DNA of 64,000 bases, from assembly GCF_000308695.1 (NCBI RefSeq), contig NZ_BAGG01000019.1, positions 124,001 through 188,000 on the forward strand. The letters run 5' to 3'. The notes under the pieces are model-generated. The model searched no databases. It saw only the letters and a program-made list of their open reading frames with translations, and was not told the origin of the DNA. Positions within the stretch are counted from its first letter, which is position 1, and every line of letters begins with the position of its first letter. Positions 16,567-26,318 of the stretch are shown piece after piece. Position numbers and translations under genes: made by a program. The stretch comes from Nocardia takedensis NBRC 100417 (lineage in GTDB: Bacteria > Actinomycetota > Actinomycetes > Mycobacteriales > Mycobacteriaceae).

Positions 16567-18215
16567 TCAGACTCCTGGCGAGGACATTTCGGTGGACAGG
16601 GTGAGTTCGGCGATGGCCGAACGCCGCCATTTGCCGCTGGTGGTGCGCGGGAGCGTCGCGGGCGGTACGAGTCGCACCGTCACCACCGCCAGCGACAGCG
16701 CGCGCGACACCGCGCCGCGGATGGCCGAGACGAGCGCGGCGGCTTCGGGGCTCGCCGGGGCGTGTGCGGTCTCGGCGACGATCAGGATGCGTTCGGCCTC
16801 GGTGTCGGCGACCGCGACGCAGTGTCCGCGATGGATGCCCGCGACGTCGCGGGCGGCTTCCTCCACGTCCTCGGGAAAGAAGTTGCGGCCCTGCACGACG
16901 ATCATCTCCTTGAGTCTGCCGACGATCACCAGTTCACCCGCGTCGAGCAGTCCGAGGTCACCGGTGCGCAGCCAGCCCTCGGCGTCCCGGGCGGCGACGA
17001 GTTCGCCCGCGCGCAGGTAGCCGGTGGTGACGGCCTCACCGCGCAGGCGGATCTCCCCGACGTGACCGTCCGGCAGGGGCGTGCCGTCGAGGTCGGTGAT
17101 CCGCAGGTCGAGTCCCGGCACGGGAACGCCGACCGCGAAAAGTTCCCGCGCGCGCGGCGCGTCGGCGGCGACGGGGACAGCGGGCAGGCCGGGGACCAAC
17201 GCGTCGCGGTCGAGGGTGATCGAGCGCGGTCGGTCCCCGGGGCGGGGAGGGTGACGGCGAGCGTCGCCTCGGCCATGCCGTAGCAGGGGGCCATGGTGGA
17301 CGCGGGGACGCCGAGCGGGCCGAAGACGCGCGCGAATTCGCGGACGGTCTCCGGGCGGACCGCCTCGGCCCCGTTGAGCGCGAGTCGCCAGTGCGTCAAC
17401 GGTCTTGCACCGGGCTCGAAGGCGTGGGGCGCCGCCGCGATCAAGCGGTCGAAGGAGAAGTTCGGGCCGTCGGTGACCGTGCCGCGCGCTTCGGCGAGAT
17501 GGCGCAGGATCGCCTCCGGCGTCTTGACGAAGGTGAGTGGGTCGAAGACGTGGGTGTCGTTGGGTGTGAGCAGTCCGGTCATCAGGGTGACCAGGCCCAT
17601 GTCGTGGAACAGCGGCACCCACTGCACCATCACGTCCGCGGGTGTCAACGCGATGTGGTCGACGATCGCGGCCACGCCGGCGAGGAACTGCCGGTGGGTG
17701 AGCGTCACGCCTTTGGGGGCGGCGGTGCTGCCACTGCTGAACTGCACGACCGCGAGGGAATCGGGGTCGACCGGGCTCGGGTCCGCGGCGGTGTCGCCGG
17801 GCGCGGCGAGATCGAGGACGGTGAGCGCCGGTACGCGTTCGGCCAGCGCGGTCGCGATCCGCAGGGCGGGTCCGCTCGCCGCCACCACCTCGACGCCACC
17901 GGTTCGGACGATCGGGACCAGTCGGTCGGCGAGGGTCTCCGCATCGAGGACCAGCGGTGGCGCGGGCAGCGTGGCGACCGCCGCGCCGGCGCCGATCGCG
18001 CCGAAGAATCCGGCGAGCCAGTGCGGTCCGGGCGGGGCCAGCAACCCGACCACCGCGCCGGAACCGACGCCGCGCGCCGCCAGCGCGCCGGTGACCGGAC
18101 GCGCGAGATCGGGCAGATCACGATGCGCCACAGTGCGTCCCGACTCCACGAAGGTGACGCCGTGCGCGCTCGAGCGCAGTGCTTCCAACACGTCGACCAG
18201 GGTCCGTGCCCGCAC
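16567..18215 (-). pseudogene. Fatty acyl-AMP ligase (FadD32-like), single-base frameshift
   Basis: The gene starts at a GTG (18215) and encodes an AMP-binding enzyme: V-Q-F-S-S-G-S-T-A-A-P-K-G-V-T-L-T-H, then V-P-L-F-H-D-M-G-L, G-M-A-E-A-T-L-A-V-T. The frame breaks near CCCCGGGG at 17235-17242. The second half, in another frame, continues smoothly: R-S-I-T-L-D-R-D-A-L, L-R-T-G-D-L-G, G-R-L-K-E-M-I-V-V-Q-G-R-N-F-F-P-E-D-V-E and R-T-T-S-G-K-W-R-R. Adding one base in the GC run restores a single protein of about 550 residues. Either the gene is inactive or the base is missing through sequencing error. Intact, it would activate fatty acids as acyl-adenylates and transfer them to the adjacent ACP. 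Confidence 0.85.
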
Positions 18216-18478
18216 GATCCAGGTGCTCCTCTCCGGCCGGTCCGCCGCGGACGCCGAGATGCGCTGGGCCGCAGCGGGAACACGACGCGACGCCGATTCG
18301 GTCCGGCGGTTCCACCGAAGAACATCTCACGACCTCGAACCCCGCGCGAACGGACGGGCGCGCGCACCGGGACGGACGGTGAACGCGGAGCGCCGGAGCC
18401 GGGCGGGTCGCGAGGCGGCCCTGTCGCGGGCGGCTACGCTACCGGGCACGAGCGTCACCCTGGAGAGAGAGGGTAGGC

Positions 18479-19741
18479 ATGGCGGGGCTGTTCTTCTACA
18501 ACGCGCGGGTGGTGGACGGGACCGGGCGGGAGGCTTTGCGGGACGGGGCGGTGCTGGTCACCGATGATCGGATCACCTGGGTGGGGGAGCGTTCGAAAGC
18601 CCCCGACATCGGGGAAGCGGTGTCGGTGGATCTGCGCGACAACACGATCTGCCCCGGATTCTTCGACTGCCACGTGCATTTCGCGTTGCCGGGCGGGTCG
18701 GGCAATCCCTACGACCTGATCGCGGTGCCCGCGTCCTATCGGACGCTGGCGGTGTTGGAGCGGTTGCGGGTCACGCTGCACAACGGGGTCACCAGCGCCC
18801 GGGATCTGATGGGGCTGGACGCGGGCTACCGGATGGCGATCGCGCAGGGGCTGATCGAGGGGCCGCGCCTGCAGGTGGCGCTGACCATGCTCAGCCAGAC
18901 CGCCGGGCACGCCGACCTCACCCAACTGTCCGGCTTCGACCCGATGTCGTATCTGCACGGGCCGGAGACGCCGTCGCCGCTGGTCGACAGTGTGGACGAG
19001 GCGCGCAAGCGGGCCAGGCAGTTGATCGCGCTGGGCGCGGACCTGATCAAGGTGGCCTCCAGCGGCGGGGTGGCCTCGCCCAACGATCAGCCGGACTGGT
19101 TGGGGATGCGCACGGAGATAGTGCGCGCGGTGGTCGAGGAGTGCCGCGACTACGGCGGCAAACCGGTCGCGGCGCACGCCATCGGGTATTCGGGGGTGAA
19201 AGCAGCCGTCGAGGGCGGGGTCCGCAGCGTCGAGCACGGCTACGAACTCGACGACGAACTGCGCCGCCGCATGGTGGACGAGGACATCTTCCTGGTCCCG
19301 ACCCTGTTGGAGACGGTGCAGGACCTCGACCCGGCCAAGACCTCGCCCGCGGCGCACGCCAAGAGCGTCACCTGGCATCGCGTCGCCCAGGAGGCCGTCG
19401 GCCGTTCCGCGGCGGCGGGCGTGCGGATCGCCGTCGGCACCGACGCGGGCCTGTCGCCCGACCACGGCACCAACCTGCGCGAACTCGGCTTGCTGGTGAA
19501 ATTCGGCGGCCTCACCCCCATGGAGGCGATCGTCGCCGCCACCCGCGACAGCGCCGCCCTGTGCGGGGTGTCCGACACCCTCGGCACCCTCGAGTCGGGC
19601 AAACTCGCCGACCTCGTCGTCGTCCGCGGCGACCCCTTGCACGACATCGACTCGGTCGGCGACCCTGACAACATCCTGCTGGTCCTCCAAGGCGGCGCCC
19701 CCGCCAAGGACCGCGCGGGCTTCCTCCCCACCCCCGACTGA
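18479..19741 (+). CDS. Metal-dependent amidohydrolase (imidazolonepropionase/prolidase-like)
   Basis: 420 residues; the ATG at 18479 follows GAGAGGG. The amidohydrolase metal site is complete: H-V-H (65 and 67) in D-C-H-V-H-F, the bridging Lys in D-L-I-K-V-A-S-S-G-G, His in V-A-A-H-A-I-G and V-E-H-G-Y, and Asp in V-G-T-D-A-G. The C-terminus G-K-L-A-D-L-V-V-V-R-G-D-P is typical. This subgroup includes Xaa-Pro dipeptidases and other hydrolases of C-N bonds, and the substrate cannot be told from sequence. No signal peptide is present. It stands alone between the FAAL gene and the second Uma2 gene, and no pathway partner is evident. Confidence 0.9.
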   Translation: MAGLFFYNARVVDGTGREALRDGAVLVTDDRITWVGERSKAPDIGEAVSVDLRDNTICPGFFDCHVHFALPGGSGNPYDLIAVPASYRTLAVLERLRVTLHNGVTSARDLMGLDAGYRMAIAQGLIEGPRLQVALTMLSQTAGHADLTQLSGFDPMSYLHGPETPSPLVDSVDEARKRARQLIALGADLIKVASSGGVASPNDQPDWLGMRTEIVRAVVEECRDYGGKPVAAHAIGYSGVKAAVEGGVRSVEHGYELDDELRRRMVDEDIFLVPTLLETVQDLDPAKTSPAAHAKSVTWHRVAQEAVGRSAAAGVRIAVGTDAGLSPDHGTNLRELGLLVKFGGLTPMEAIVAATRDSAALCGVSDTLGTLESGKLADLVVVRGDPLHDIDSVGDPDNILLVLQGGAPAKDRAGFLPTPD

Positions 19742-19754
19742 GCAGCGGCCTGCC

Positions 19755-20408
19755 TCAGAATTCGAGGTCGGCCCAGGGAATGCGGATGGGGAACGGGAAA
19801 TCGATATCGATCGACGCGGAGTCCTTCGGCGTCCACTCGCCCGCCACGAGATAGTTGGCCCGGCGCAGCGGGCGGACGCCTTCGGGCAGCGTTCCGTGGG
19901 TGGTCTCCAGGACGTAGGCGCGGATGACCGCGATCGCGCTCCGCTCGCGTTCCAGGGTGACCTCCCAGTACCAAGGGATCCCCGCGCCCGCGTAGCGCGC
20001 CTTCTTCGCCTCCATGTCGGTCTGCGAGTTGGACGGGGACAGCACTTCGCCCGCCAGCAGCGTGTCGGCGGCGCGGATGTCCTGGTAGGGCGCGTCCAGG
20101 CAGCGGTAGACCAGGAAATCCGGGGTCATGAAATCGGACTTGCCGGTCGGGCCGAAGAACACGTTCGTCTCGAAGTCGACTCGCCAGCAGCGTTCGGGAT
20201 GGTCGATCATGCCCGAGCGCGCGGCCCGTTTCAGGGCGCTGGTCAGGGCGAAGGTGAAGGCTTGGTGTTCGGCGGGACCGCGGCGCAGCCACACGACCCG
20301 CCCCTCCCACAGTTCGATCTGGCGCGCGATGTCCTCGGGCAGTTGTTCGAGTTGTTCCCACGTCATACGGTCGGGAAGATCAGGACGGGGGATCCGCGCG
20401 CTGGCCAT
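19755..20408 (-). CDS. Uma2 family (DUF820) putative nuclease, copy 2
   Basis: 217 residues, same length as and clearly paralogous to the protein at 13994-14647. Shared blocks are R-P-D-L-P-x-x-M-T-W-E-Q-L-E-Q-L-P-E, G-R-V-V-W-x-R-R-G-P-A-E-H-Q, F-F-G-P-T-G-K-S-D-F and the C-terminal P-F-P-I-x-I-P-W. The PD-(D/E)XK-like residues (T-P-D-F, G-E-V-L-S-P-S, K-x-x-Y) are kept. It lies just before the rpsH promoter, on the opposite strand. Thus both ends of the island carry a copy in the same orientation. Confidence 0.86.
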   Translation of the reverse strand: MASARIPRPDLPDRMTWEQLEQLPEDIARQIELWEGRVVWLRRGPAEHQAFTFALTSALKRAARSGMIDHPERCWRVDFETNVFFGPTGKSDFMTPDFLVYRCLDAPYQDIRAADTLLAGEVLSPSNSQTDMEAKKARYAGAGIPWYWEVTLERERSAIAVIRAYVLETTHGTLPEGVRPLRRANYLVAGEWTPKDSASIDIDFPFPIRIPWADLEF

Positions 20409-20440
20409 GGGGTCATGGTAGCCGGGGCGAGGGGGCGGAT

Positions 20441-20469
20441 TTGGTGGTGAGCTGGGGTTTGTCTACACT
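20441..20469 (+). promoter_or_regulatory. Predicted promoter of rpsH operon
   Basis: TTGGTG (20441-20446), a 17-base spacer and TACACT (20464-20469) make a good housekeeping promoter. It gives rpsH and the following genes their own transcription start, as needed after the separation from rpsN. Confidence 0.6.
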
Positions 20470-20710
20470 AGGGCGGTTGCCTGGGCACATCTGTGTCCGC
20501 ATGTCCCTGTCGTGACGGCTTCGCGCGGTCGCGGCGGTGGGGTGGACGGCCCGGGCACGTGAGCTCTTTTGAGAACTCATTCCGGTCGGCAAGAGTCGGC
20601 CGGACCGCCGAATTGCTGTAGGCCCACGATTCGCGCCGCCGTGCTCCTCGCACGCGGGGTACGCGGATGTTGTATGGGAACCGCAGCGAGAAAGGTGTCA
20701 GGGTCGAACC
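20470..20710 (+). promoter_or_regulatory. Long 5' leader of rpsH transcript
   Basis: About 240 bases without a gene. It begins with GGTTGCCTG (20475-20483), CTGTG (20491-20495) and CCGC (20497-20500), blocks also found after the rplN promoter. Further on are possible hairpins (GAGCTC...GAGAACTC near 20560-20580 and CCGGTCGGC...GTCGGCCGG near 20582-20603). A leader this long could hold an r-protein autoregulatory site. That is inference. Confidence 0.4.
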
Positions 20711-21109
20711 ATGACCATGACTGATCCGATCGCAGACTTCCTGACGCGTCTGCGCAACGCCAACTCGGCGTACCACGATCAGGTGAAGGCTCCGCATTCG
20801 AAGCTCAAGGCGAACATCGCCGAGATCCTCAAGCGCGAGGGCTACATCGCCGACTACCGCACCGAGGACGCGACCGTGGGCAAGGCCCTGGTCGTCGACC
20901 TCAAGTACGGCCCGAGCCGTGAGCGCAGCCTGCAGGGCCTGCGCCGCGTCTCCAAGCCCGGTCTGCGTGTGTACGCGAAGTCCACCAACTTGCCCAAGGT
21001 CCTCGGCGGCCTCGGCGTGGCGATCATCTCCACGTCGACCGGCCTGCTGACCGACCGACAGGCGGCCAAAGCCGGCGTGGGCGGCGAAGTCCTCGCCTAC
21101 GTCTGGTAA
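20711..21109 (+). CDS. rpsH: 30S ribosomal protein S8
   Basis: 132 residues. The start [18 protein letters not shown] and the C-terminal [12 protein letters not shown] are S8 signatures. S8 binds the central domain of 16S rRNA and in many bacteria represses its own operon. It is the first gene of the second spc unit. Two ATG codons six bases apart (20711, 20717) are possible starts. Confidence 0.98.
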   Translation: MTMTDPIADFLTRLRNANSAYHDQVKAPHSKLKANIAEILKREGYIADYRTEDATVGKALVVDLKYGPSRERSLQGLRRVSKPGLRVYAKSTNLPKVLGGLGVAIISTSTGLLTDRQAAKAGVGGEVLAYVW

Positions 21110-21124
21110 GGGAGGACAGGACAC

Positions 21125-21664
21125 ATGTCGCGTATCGGCAAGAAGCCCATCGCAATTCCGTCCGGCGTCGAGGTGACCATCGACGGGCAGAACGTGTCGG
21201 TGAAGGGCCCCAAGGGTTCCCTGTCCCACACCGTCGCCGAGCCGATCGTCGTCGCCAAGGGCGAGGACGGCCAGCTCGAGGTCCAGCGGCCCAACGACGA
21301 GCGGCAGAACCGTGCGCTGCACGGCCTGACCCGCACCCTGGTCTCGAACATGATCGAGGGAGTCACCAAGGGCTACGAGAAGAAGATGGAGATCTTCGGC
21401 GTCGGCTACCGCGTGGCGGCCAAGGGCTCGAACCTGGAGTTCGCGCTCGGCTACAGCCACCCGGTCCCGATCGAGGCTCCCGAGGGCATCACCTTCGCGG
21501 TGGAATCGCCCACCAAGTTCTCCGTGTCCGGCATCGACAAGCAGAAGGTCGGCCAGATCTCCGCTGTCATCCACGGACTGCGTAAGCCCGACCCCTACAA
21601 GGGCAAGGGCATCCGCTACGCCGGCGAGGTCGTTCGCCGCAAGGTCGGAAAGACGGGTAAGTGA
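21125..21664 (+). CDS. rplF: 50S ribosomal protein L6
   Basis: 179 residues, with GGGAGGA upstream of the [12 protein letters not shown] at the start and the C-terminal [13 protein letters not shown] are diagnostic of L6, located near the factor-binding region of the 50S subunit. It follows rpsH by 15 bases. Confidence 0.98.
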   Translation: MSRIGKKPIAIPSGVEVTIDGQNVSVKGPKGSLSHTVAEPIVVAKGEDGQLEVQRPNDERQNRALHGLTRTLVSNMIEGVTKGYEKKMEIFGVGYRVAAKGSNLEFALGYSHPVPIEAPEGITFAVESPTKFSVSGIDKQKVGQISAVIHGLRKPDPYKGKGIRYAGEVVRRKVGKTGK

Positions 21665-21666
21665 TC

Positions 21667-22074
21667 ATGGCGCAAACCGAAAACCAGATCGCCAAGCGCA
21701 AGCCGCGCGGCAAGGACGCGTCCACCACGCGTCGTCTGTCGAAGACCCGCCGTCACTTCCGTCTGCGCAAGAAGATCGCGGGCACCACCGAGCGTCCGCG
21801 CCTGGTCGTGAACCGGTCCTCGCGCCACCTGCACGCGCAGTTGGTCGACGACTCGGTCGGCAGGACCATCGCCGCCGCCTCCACCATCGAGGCCGACGTG
21901 CGTGCTTTCGAGGGCGACAAGTCCGCCAAGAGCGCCAAGGTCGGCGAGCTGCTGGCCGCGCGTGCCAAGGCCGTGGGCGTCGAGGCCGTCGTGTTCGACC
22001 GTGGTGGTCACGACTACCACGGCCGGATCGCCGCGCTGGCCGATGCCGCTCGTGAAGGTGGGTTGAAATTCTAA
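21667..22074 (+). CDS. rplR: 50S ribosomal protein L18
   Basis: 135 residues from the ATG at 21667; a GTG at 21661 would add two residues. Motifs R-P-R-L-V-V-N-R-S and [24 protein letters not shown] identify L18, which binds 5S rRNA together with L5. Three bases separate it from the rplF stop. Confidence 0.98.
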   Translation: MAQTENQIAKRKPRGKDASTTRRLSKTRRHFRLRKKIAGTTERPRLVVNRSSRHLHAQLVDDSVGRTIAAASTIEADVRAFEGDKSAKSAKVGELLAARAKAVGVEAVVFDRGGHDYHGRIAALADAAREGGLKF

Positions 22075-22144
22075 TGAGCGCAGCTTGCGGAGCGAATCGT
22101 GAACACAGCTCTCGATTCGATGTCATCAACGGAAGGACGGTCTG

Positions 22145-22804
22145 ATGCCGGGACGTCAGAGGCGTGACGGCGGCAACGGACCCGCCGGACAGAACGGAAA
22201 CGCCCCCGAGGGCGGCCGCGACAACCGTCGCGGTGGCAACGATCGCCGCGGTGGCGGCGACCGTCGCGACAACGCGGCGGAGAAGAACCAGCTCGAGCGC
22301 GTGGTCGCGATCAACCGCGTCTCCAAGGTCGTGAAGGGTGGTCGTCGCTTCAGCTTCACCGCCCTGGTGATCGTCGGTGACGGCAACGGTCTGGTCGGCG
22401 TCGGCTACGGCAAGGCCAAGGAAGTTCCCGCGGCCATCCAGAAGGGTGTCGAGGAGGCTCGCAAGGGCTTCTTCCGCGTCCCGATGATCGGCTCCACCAT
22501 CACCCACCCGGTTCAGGGTGAGGCGGCGGCCGGTGTGGTCATGCTGCGTCCGGCCTCGCCGGGTACCGGTGTGATCGCCGGTGGCGCGGCGCGTGCCGTG
22601 CTGGAGTGCGCGGGCATCCACGACATCCTGGCCAAGTCGCTCGGCAGCGACAACGCGATCAACGTCGTGCACGCCACGGTCGAGGCGCTCAAGCAGTTGC
22701 AGCGTCCCGAAGAGGTCGCGGCCCGCCGCGGTCTGCCGCTCGAGGATGTCGCTCCGGCCGGCATGCTGCGTGCGCGCGCCCAAGCAGCGGGAGGTGTCCG
22801 GTAA
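22145..22804 (+). CDS. rpsE: 30S ribosomal protein S5
   Basis: 219 residues. The core has [19 protein letters not shown] and G-G-x-x-R-x-V-L-E typical of S5, a protein of the mRNA entry and fidelity centre. About 45 N-terminal residues form a Gly/Arg/Asn-rich, probably disordered extension (repeats such as [14 protein letters not shown]), longer than in E. coli but common in actinobacteria. A 70-base gap precedes it. Confidence 0.98.
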   Translation: MPGRQRRDGGNGPAGQNGNAPEGGRDNRRGGNDRRGGGDRRDNAAEKNQLERVVAINRVSKVVKGGRRFSFTALVIVGDGNGLVGVGYGKAKEVPAAIQKGVEEARKGFFRVPMIGSTITHPVQGEAAAGVVMLRPASPGTGVIAGGAARAVLECAGIHDILAKSLGSDNAINVVHATVEALKQLQRPEEVAARRGLPLEDVAPAGMLRARAQAAGGVR

Positions 22805-22983
22805 TGGCGGACCTTAAGGTGACCCAGATCAAGAGTTCGATCGGCGCCAAGCAGAATCAGCGGGACAGCCTGCGCACCCTCGGTCTGCGGGGCATCCGCA
22901 AGTCGGTGGTCCGTCAGGACAATGCCCAGAACCGTGGGCTGATCAACGTCGTGCGCCACCTCGTGACCGTTGAGGAGGTCTGA
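22804..22983 (+). CDS. rpmD: 50S ribosomal protein L30
   Basis: 59 residues; its ATG overlaps the rpsE stop by one base (TAATG). [11 protein letters not shown] and [13 protein letters not shown] are L30 signatures. Co-translated with rpsE. Confidence 0.97.
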   Translation: MADLKVTQIKSSIGAKQNQRDSLRTLGLRGIRKSVVRQDNAQNRGLINVVRHLVTVEEV

Positions 22984-22988
22984 GAAGC

Positions 22989-23435
22989 ATGACTGTCATC
23001 AAACTGCACCACCTGCGTCCCGCCCCGGGATCCAAGACCGAGAAGACCCGTGTGGGTCGCGGTGAGGGTTCCAAGGGCAAGACCGCGGGCCGCGGTACCA
23101 AGGGCACCAAGGCGCGCAAGAACGTGCCCGCCGCCTTCGAGGGCGGGCAGATGCCGCTGCACATGCGGCTGCCCAAGCTCAAGGGCTTCACGAACCGGTT
23201 CCGCGTGGAATACCAGGTCGTGAACGTCGGCCGGATCGCCGAGCTGTTCCCGGAGGGTGGCGAGATCGGCAAGGCCGAACTGGTCGCCTCGGGCGCGGTT
23301 CGCAAGAACCAGCTGGTCAAGGTCCTCGGTGACGGGGAGATCGGCGTCGCGGTCCAGGTGACCGCCGACAAGGTGACGGGCTCCGCCAAGGAGAAGATCA
23401 CCGCGGCCGGTGGCACCGTCACCGAGCTGGGCTGA
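22989..23435 (+). CDS. rplO: 50S ribosomal protein L15
   Basis: 148 residues. The N-terminus has [11 protein letters not shown] and the Gly/Lys-rich [18 protein letters not shown], followed by [18 protein letters not shown], all typical of L15. It is the last gene before a strong hairpin terminator. Confidence 0.98.
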   Translation: MTVIKLHHLRPAPGSKTEKTRVGRGEGSKGKTAGRGTKGTKARKNVPAAFEGGQMPLHMRLPKLKGFTNRFRVEYQVVNVGRIAELFPEGGEIGKAELVASGAVRKNQLVKVLGDGEIGVAVQVTADKVTGSAKEKITAAGGTVTELG

Positions 23436-23451
23436 CGGTACTCTCGACTCG

Positions 23452-23489
23452 AGTGGCACCGGACGGGTGAAGGCCCGTCCGGTGCCACT
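23452..23489 (+). terminator. Terminator after rplO
   Basis: A perfect 16-bp inverted repeat (AGTGGCACCGGACGGG and its complement) around a six-base loop, 16 bases after the rplO stop. The tract that follows (GTTAGAGTT) is only weakly T-rich. It separates the spc unit from secY-adk-map. Confidence 0.85.
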
Positions 23490-23603
23490 GTTAGAGTTCA
23501 ACTGTTGTCTGCCAAGCCACGTCATGGTTTTCGCGTCTCCAGAGTTGGACATCGCTGAAACAACCATGTCGTCATGACCATGTCGTTCGCGCCAGGAGGA
23601 TCT

Positions 23604-24926
23604 GTGCTTTCCGCCTTCGTATCGGCCTTCCGGACTCCGGACTTACGGCGGAAGATTCTCTTCACGCTGGGGTTGGTCGCGCTGTACCGCATGGGTGCCT
23701 CGCTGCCGTCTCCCGGCGTCGACTACAAGGCGGTGCAGGAATGTATCGACCTGGTCTCCGGTGGTGATTCGCAGGGCATCTACCAGCTCATCAACCTGTT
23801 CTCCGGTGGTGCGCTGCTCCAGTTGTCGGTCTTCGCGATCGGCATCATGCCCTATATCACCGCCAGCATCATCATCCAGCTGCTGACGGTCGTCATCCCG
23901 CGGTTCGAGGAACTGCGCAAGGAAGGCCAGTCCGGCCAGACCAAGATGACGCAGTACACGCGCTACCTGTCGATCGCGCTCGCGGTGCTCCAGGCCACCG
24001 GCCTGGTCGCGCTGGCGGCGCGAGGTCAGCTGTTGCAGGGCTGCCAGCAGGACATCCTGGCCGACACCAGCGTCTTCGGCATGATCATCATCGTGCTGGT
24101 CATGACGGCGGGCGCGGCGCTGGTCATGTGGTTCGGCGAGCAGATCACCGAGCGCGGCGTCGGCAACGGCATGTCGCTGCTGATCTTCGCCGGTATCGCG
24201 GCCCGTATCCCGACCGAGGGCAAGAACATCCTGGACAGCCGCGGCGGCCTGGTCTTCGGCCTGGTGTGTGTGGCGGCGTTCGCGATCATCGTCGCGGTCA
24301 TCTTCGTCGAGCAGGGCCAGCGCCGGATCCCGGTCCAGTACGCCAAGCGCGTGGTGGGTCGCAAGATGTACGGCGGCTCTTCGACCTATCTCCCGTTGAA
24401 GGTCAACCAGGCCGGTGTCATCCCGGTGATCTTCGCGTCCTCGCTGCTGTACCTGCCGAACCTGATCTCGCAGTTGACGGGGTCGGCGAGCGCGACGGAT
24501 CCGAACTGGTGGCAGGAGATCATCCAGAAGTACCTGGTGAATCCCGGCAACCCGGTCTACATCGCGATCTACTTCGGTCTGATCGTGTTCTTCACCTACT
24601 TCTACGTCGCGATCACCTTCAACCCGGAGGAACGCGCGGACGAGATGAAGAAGTTCGGCGGCTTCATCCCGGGCTACCGCCCCGGTAAGCCGACGGCCGA
24701 TTACCTGAATTTCGTCCTGAGCCGCATCACCCTCCCCGGCTCGATCTACCTCGGTCTCGTGGCAGTGTTGCCCAATCTGTTCCTCGACATCGGTTCCTCC
24801 GGCGGTACCCAGAACCTTCCGTTCGGCGGTACCGCGGTGCTCATCATGGTGAGCGTCGGTCTCGACACGGTGAAACAGATCGAGAGCCAGCTGATGAATC
24901 GAAATTACGAAGGGTTCCTCAAGTGA
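23604..24926 (+). CDS. secY: Preprotein translocase subunit SecY
   Basis: 440 residues from the GTG at 23604, preceded by AGGAGGA. A further upstream ATG (23574) has no such site, and mycobacterial SecY also begins M-L-S-A-F. About ten transmembrane segments are visible. Signatures: [15 protein letters not shown] and the cytoplasmic loop [12 protein letters not shown]. It forms the SecYEG channel. The stop overlaps the adk start (GTGA). A possible -10 box TAGAGT at 23492-23497 suggests a separate promoter. Confidence 0.98.
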   Translation: MLSAFVSAFRTPDLRRKILFTLGLVALYRMGASLPSPGVDYKAVQECIDLVSGGDSQGIYQLINLFSGGALLQLSVFAIGIMPYITASIIIQLLTVVIPRFEELRKEGQSGQTKMTQYTRYLSIALAVLQATGLVALAARGQLLQGCQQDILADTSVFGMIIIVLVMTAGAALVMWFGEQITERGVGNGMSLLIFAGIAARIPTEGKNILDSRGGLVFGLVCVAAFAIIVAVIFVEQGQRRIPVQYAKRVVGRKMYGGSSTYLPLKVNQAGVIPVIFASSLLYLPNLISQLTGSASATDPNWWQEIIQKYLVNPGNPVYIAIYFGLIVFFTYFYVAITFNPEERADEMKKFGGFIPGYRPGKPTADYLNFVLSRITLPGSIYLGLVAVLPNLFLDIGSSGGTQNLPFGGTAVLIMVSVGLDTVKQIESQLMNRNYEGFLK

Positions 24927-25468
24927 GAGTCGTTCTGCTAGGTCCGCCGGGAGCGGGCAAAGGCACCCAGGCCGTCCTGCTGTCGGAGAAGTTGGGCGTC
25001 CCGCACATCTCCACCGGGGATCTCTTCCGCGCGAACATCGGGCAGCAGACCCCGCTGGGTCGCGAGGCGCAGAAGTACATGGACGCGGGCGATCTGGTGC
25101 CCAGCGACGTGACCAACCGCATGGTCGAGGCCAGGGTGGCCGAACCGGACGCGGTGAACGGCTTCGTGCTCGACGGCTACCCGCGCACCGTGGATCAGGC
25201 CGACGCCTTGGAGAAGATCCTGGGCGATCTGGACAAGAAGCTCGACGCGGTCCTGTGCTTCGTCGTGGCCGAGGACACCGTGGTGCGGCGCATGCTGGCC
25301 CGCGGTCGCGCCGACGACAACGAGGACGTGATCCGCAACCGGCTCCGGGTCTACCGCGAGGAGACCGAGCCGCTGTTGCAGCACTACGACGGTCTGGTCG
25401 TCACCGTGGACGGCGTCGGCGAGGTGGACGAGGTCAACGCCCGCGCCCTCGCCGCGTTGGGACAGTGA
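24923..25468 (+). CDS. adk: Adenylate kinase (short-LID form)
   Basis: 181 residues, GTG start overlapping the secY stop by four bases. P-loop G-P-P-G-A-G-K-G-T at residues 7-15, N-terminal S-T-G-D-L-F-R and the AMP-lid region [10 protein letters not shown]. It lacks the zinc-binding LID insertion, as is usual in mycobacteria. It catalyses ATP + AMP to 2 ADP. Confidence 0.98.
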   Translation: MRVVLLGPPGAGKGTQAVLLSEKLGVPHISTGDLFRANIGQQTPLGREAQKYMDAGDLVPSDVTNRMVEARVAEPDAVNGFVLDGYPRTVDQADALEKILGDLDKKLDAVLCFVVAEDTVVRRMLARGRADDNEDVIRNRLRVYREETEPLLQHYDGLVVTVDGVGEVDEVNARALAALGQ

Positions 25469-25497
25469 TGCCGCGGACCGGACAGCGCTGAGCGGCG

Positions 25498-26301
25498 ATG
25501 GTATTCGGCCGCGGCAGGAACAAGAAGGTGGTGCCGTTCCGCACCGCCGGTGAACTCGACGCGATGGCGGCGGCGGGCGAGGTCGTCGGCCGCGCCTTGG
25601 TCGCGGTGCGCGCGGCGGCCGCTCCCGGCGTGTCGACGCTGGATCTGGACGAGGTCGCCGAACAGGTGATCCGCGAGGCGGGGGCGGTGCCCTCGTTCAA
25701 GGGCTACCACGGTTTCCCGGCCTCGATCTGCGCGTCGGTGAACGACCGGGTCGTGCACGGCATCCCGACGGCGGGCGAGGTGCTCGCCGAAGGTGATCTG
25801 GTGTCGATCGACTGCGGCGCGATCCTGGACGGCTGGCACGGCGATTCGGCGTGGACCTTCGGGGTCGGCGCGATCATCGAGGCCGACCGTCTGCTGAGCG
25901 AGGCCACGAAGCTGTCGATGGAGGCCGGGATCGCGGCGATGCTGCCAGACAACCGGCTCAGCGATGTCTCGCACGCCATCGAACTGGGCACCCGGGCCGC
26001 CGAGGAGCGGCACGGCCGCTCCTACGGCATCGTCGACGGCTACGGCGGGCACGCCATCGGCCGCGAGATGCACATGGACCCGTTCCTGGCCAACGAGGGC
26101 GCGCCGGGCAAGGGGCCGCGTCTGGTGGTGGGGTCGGTGCTGGCGATCGAGCCGATGCTGACCTTGGGCACCGTGGACACCAAGATCCTCGACGACGACT
26201 GGACGGTGGTGACCATCGACGGCAGTCGCGCCGCGCACTGGGAGCACACGGTCGCGGTCACCGAGGACGGCCCGCGGATTCTCACGCTCCGTCCGGAGTG
26301 A
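25498..26301 (+). CDS. map: Methionine aminopeptidase, type I
   Basis: 267 residues. Pita-bread fold with the metal ligands visible in sequence: two Asp in [14 protein letters not shown], His in G-H-A-I-G-R-E-M-H, Glu in A-I-E-P-M-L-T, and Glu in V-A-V-T-E-D-G. It removes the initiator methionine co-translationally. It follows adk by 29 bases as in other actinobacteria. In most relatives infA comes shortly after; here the ESX locus intervenes. Confidence 0.97.
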   Translation: MVFGRGRNKKVVPFRTAGELDAMAAAGEVVGRALVAVRAAAAPGVSTLDLDEVAEQVIREAGAVPSFKGYHGFPASICASVNDRVVHGIPTAGEVLAEGDLVSIDCGAILDGWHGDSAWTFGVGAIIEADRLLSEATKLSMEAGIAAMLPDNRLSDVSHAIELGTRAAEERHGRSYGIVDGYGGHAIGREMHMDPFLANEGAPGKGPRLVVGSVLAIEPMLTLGTVDTKILDDDWTVVTIDGSRAAHWEHTVAVTEDGPRILTLRPE

Positions 26302-26318
26302 TCCGGGCCGGCCGGTGT

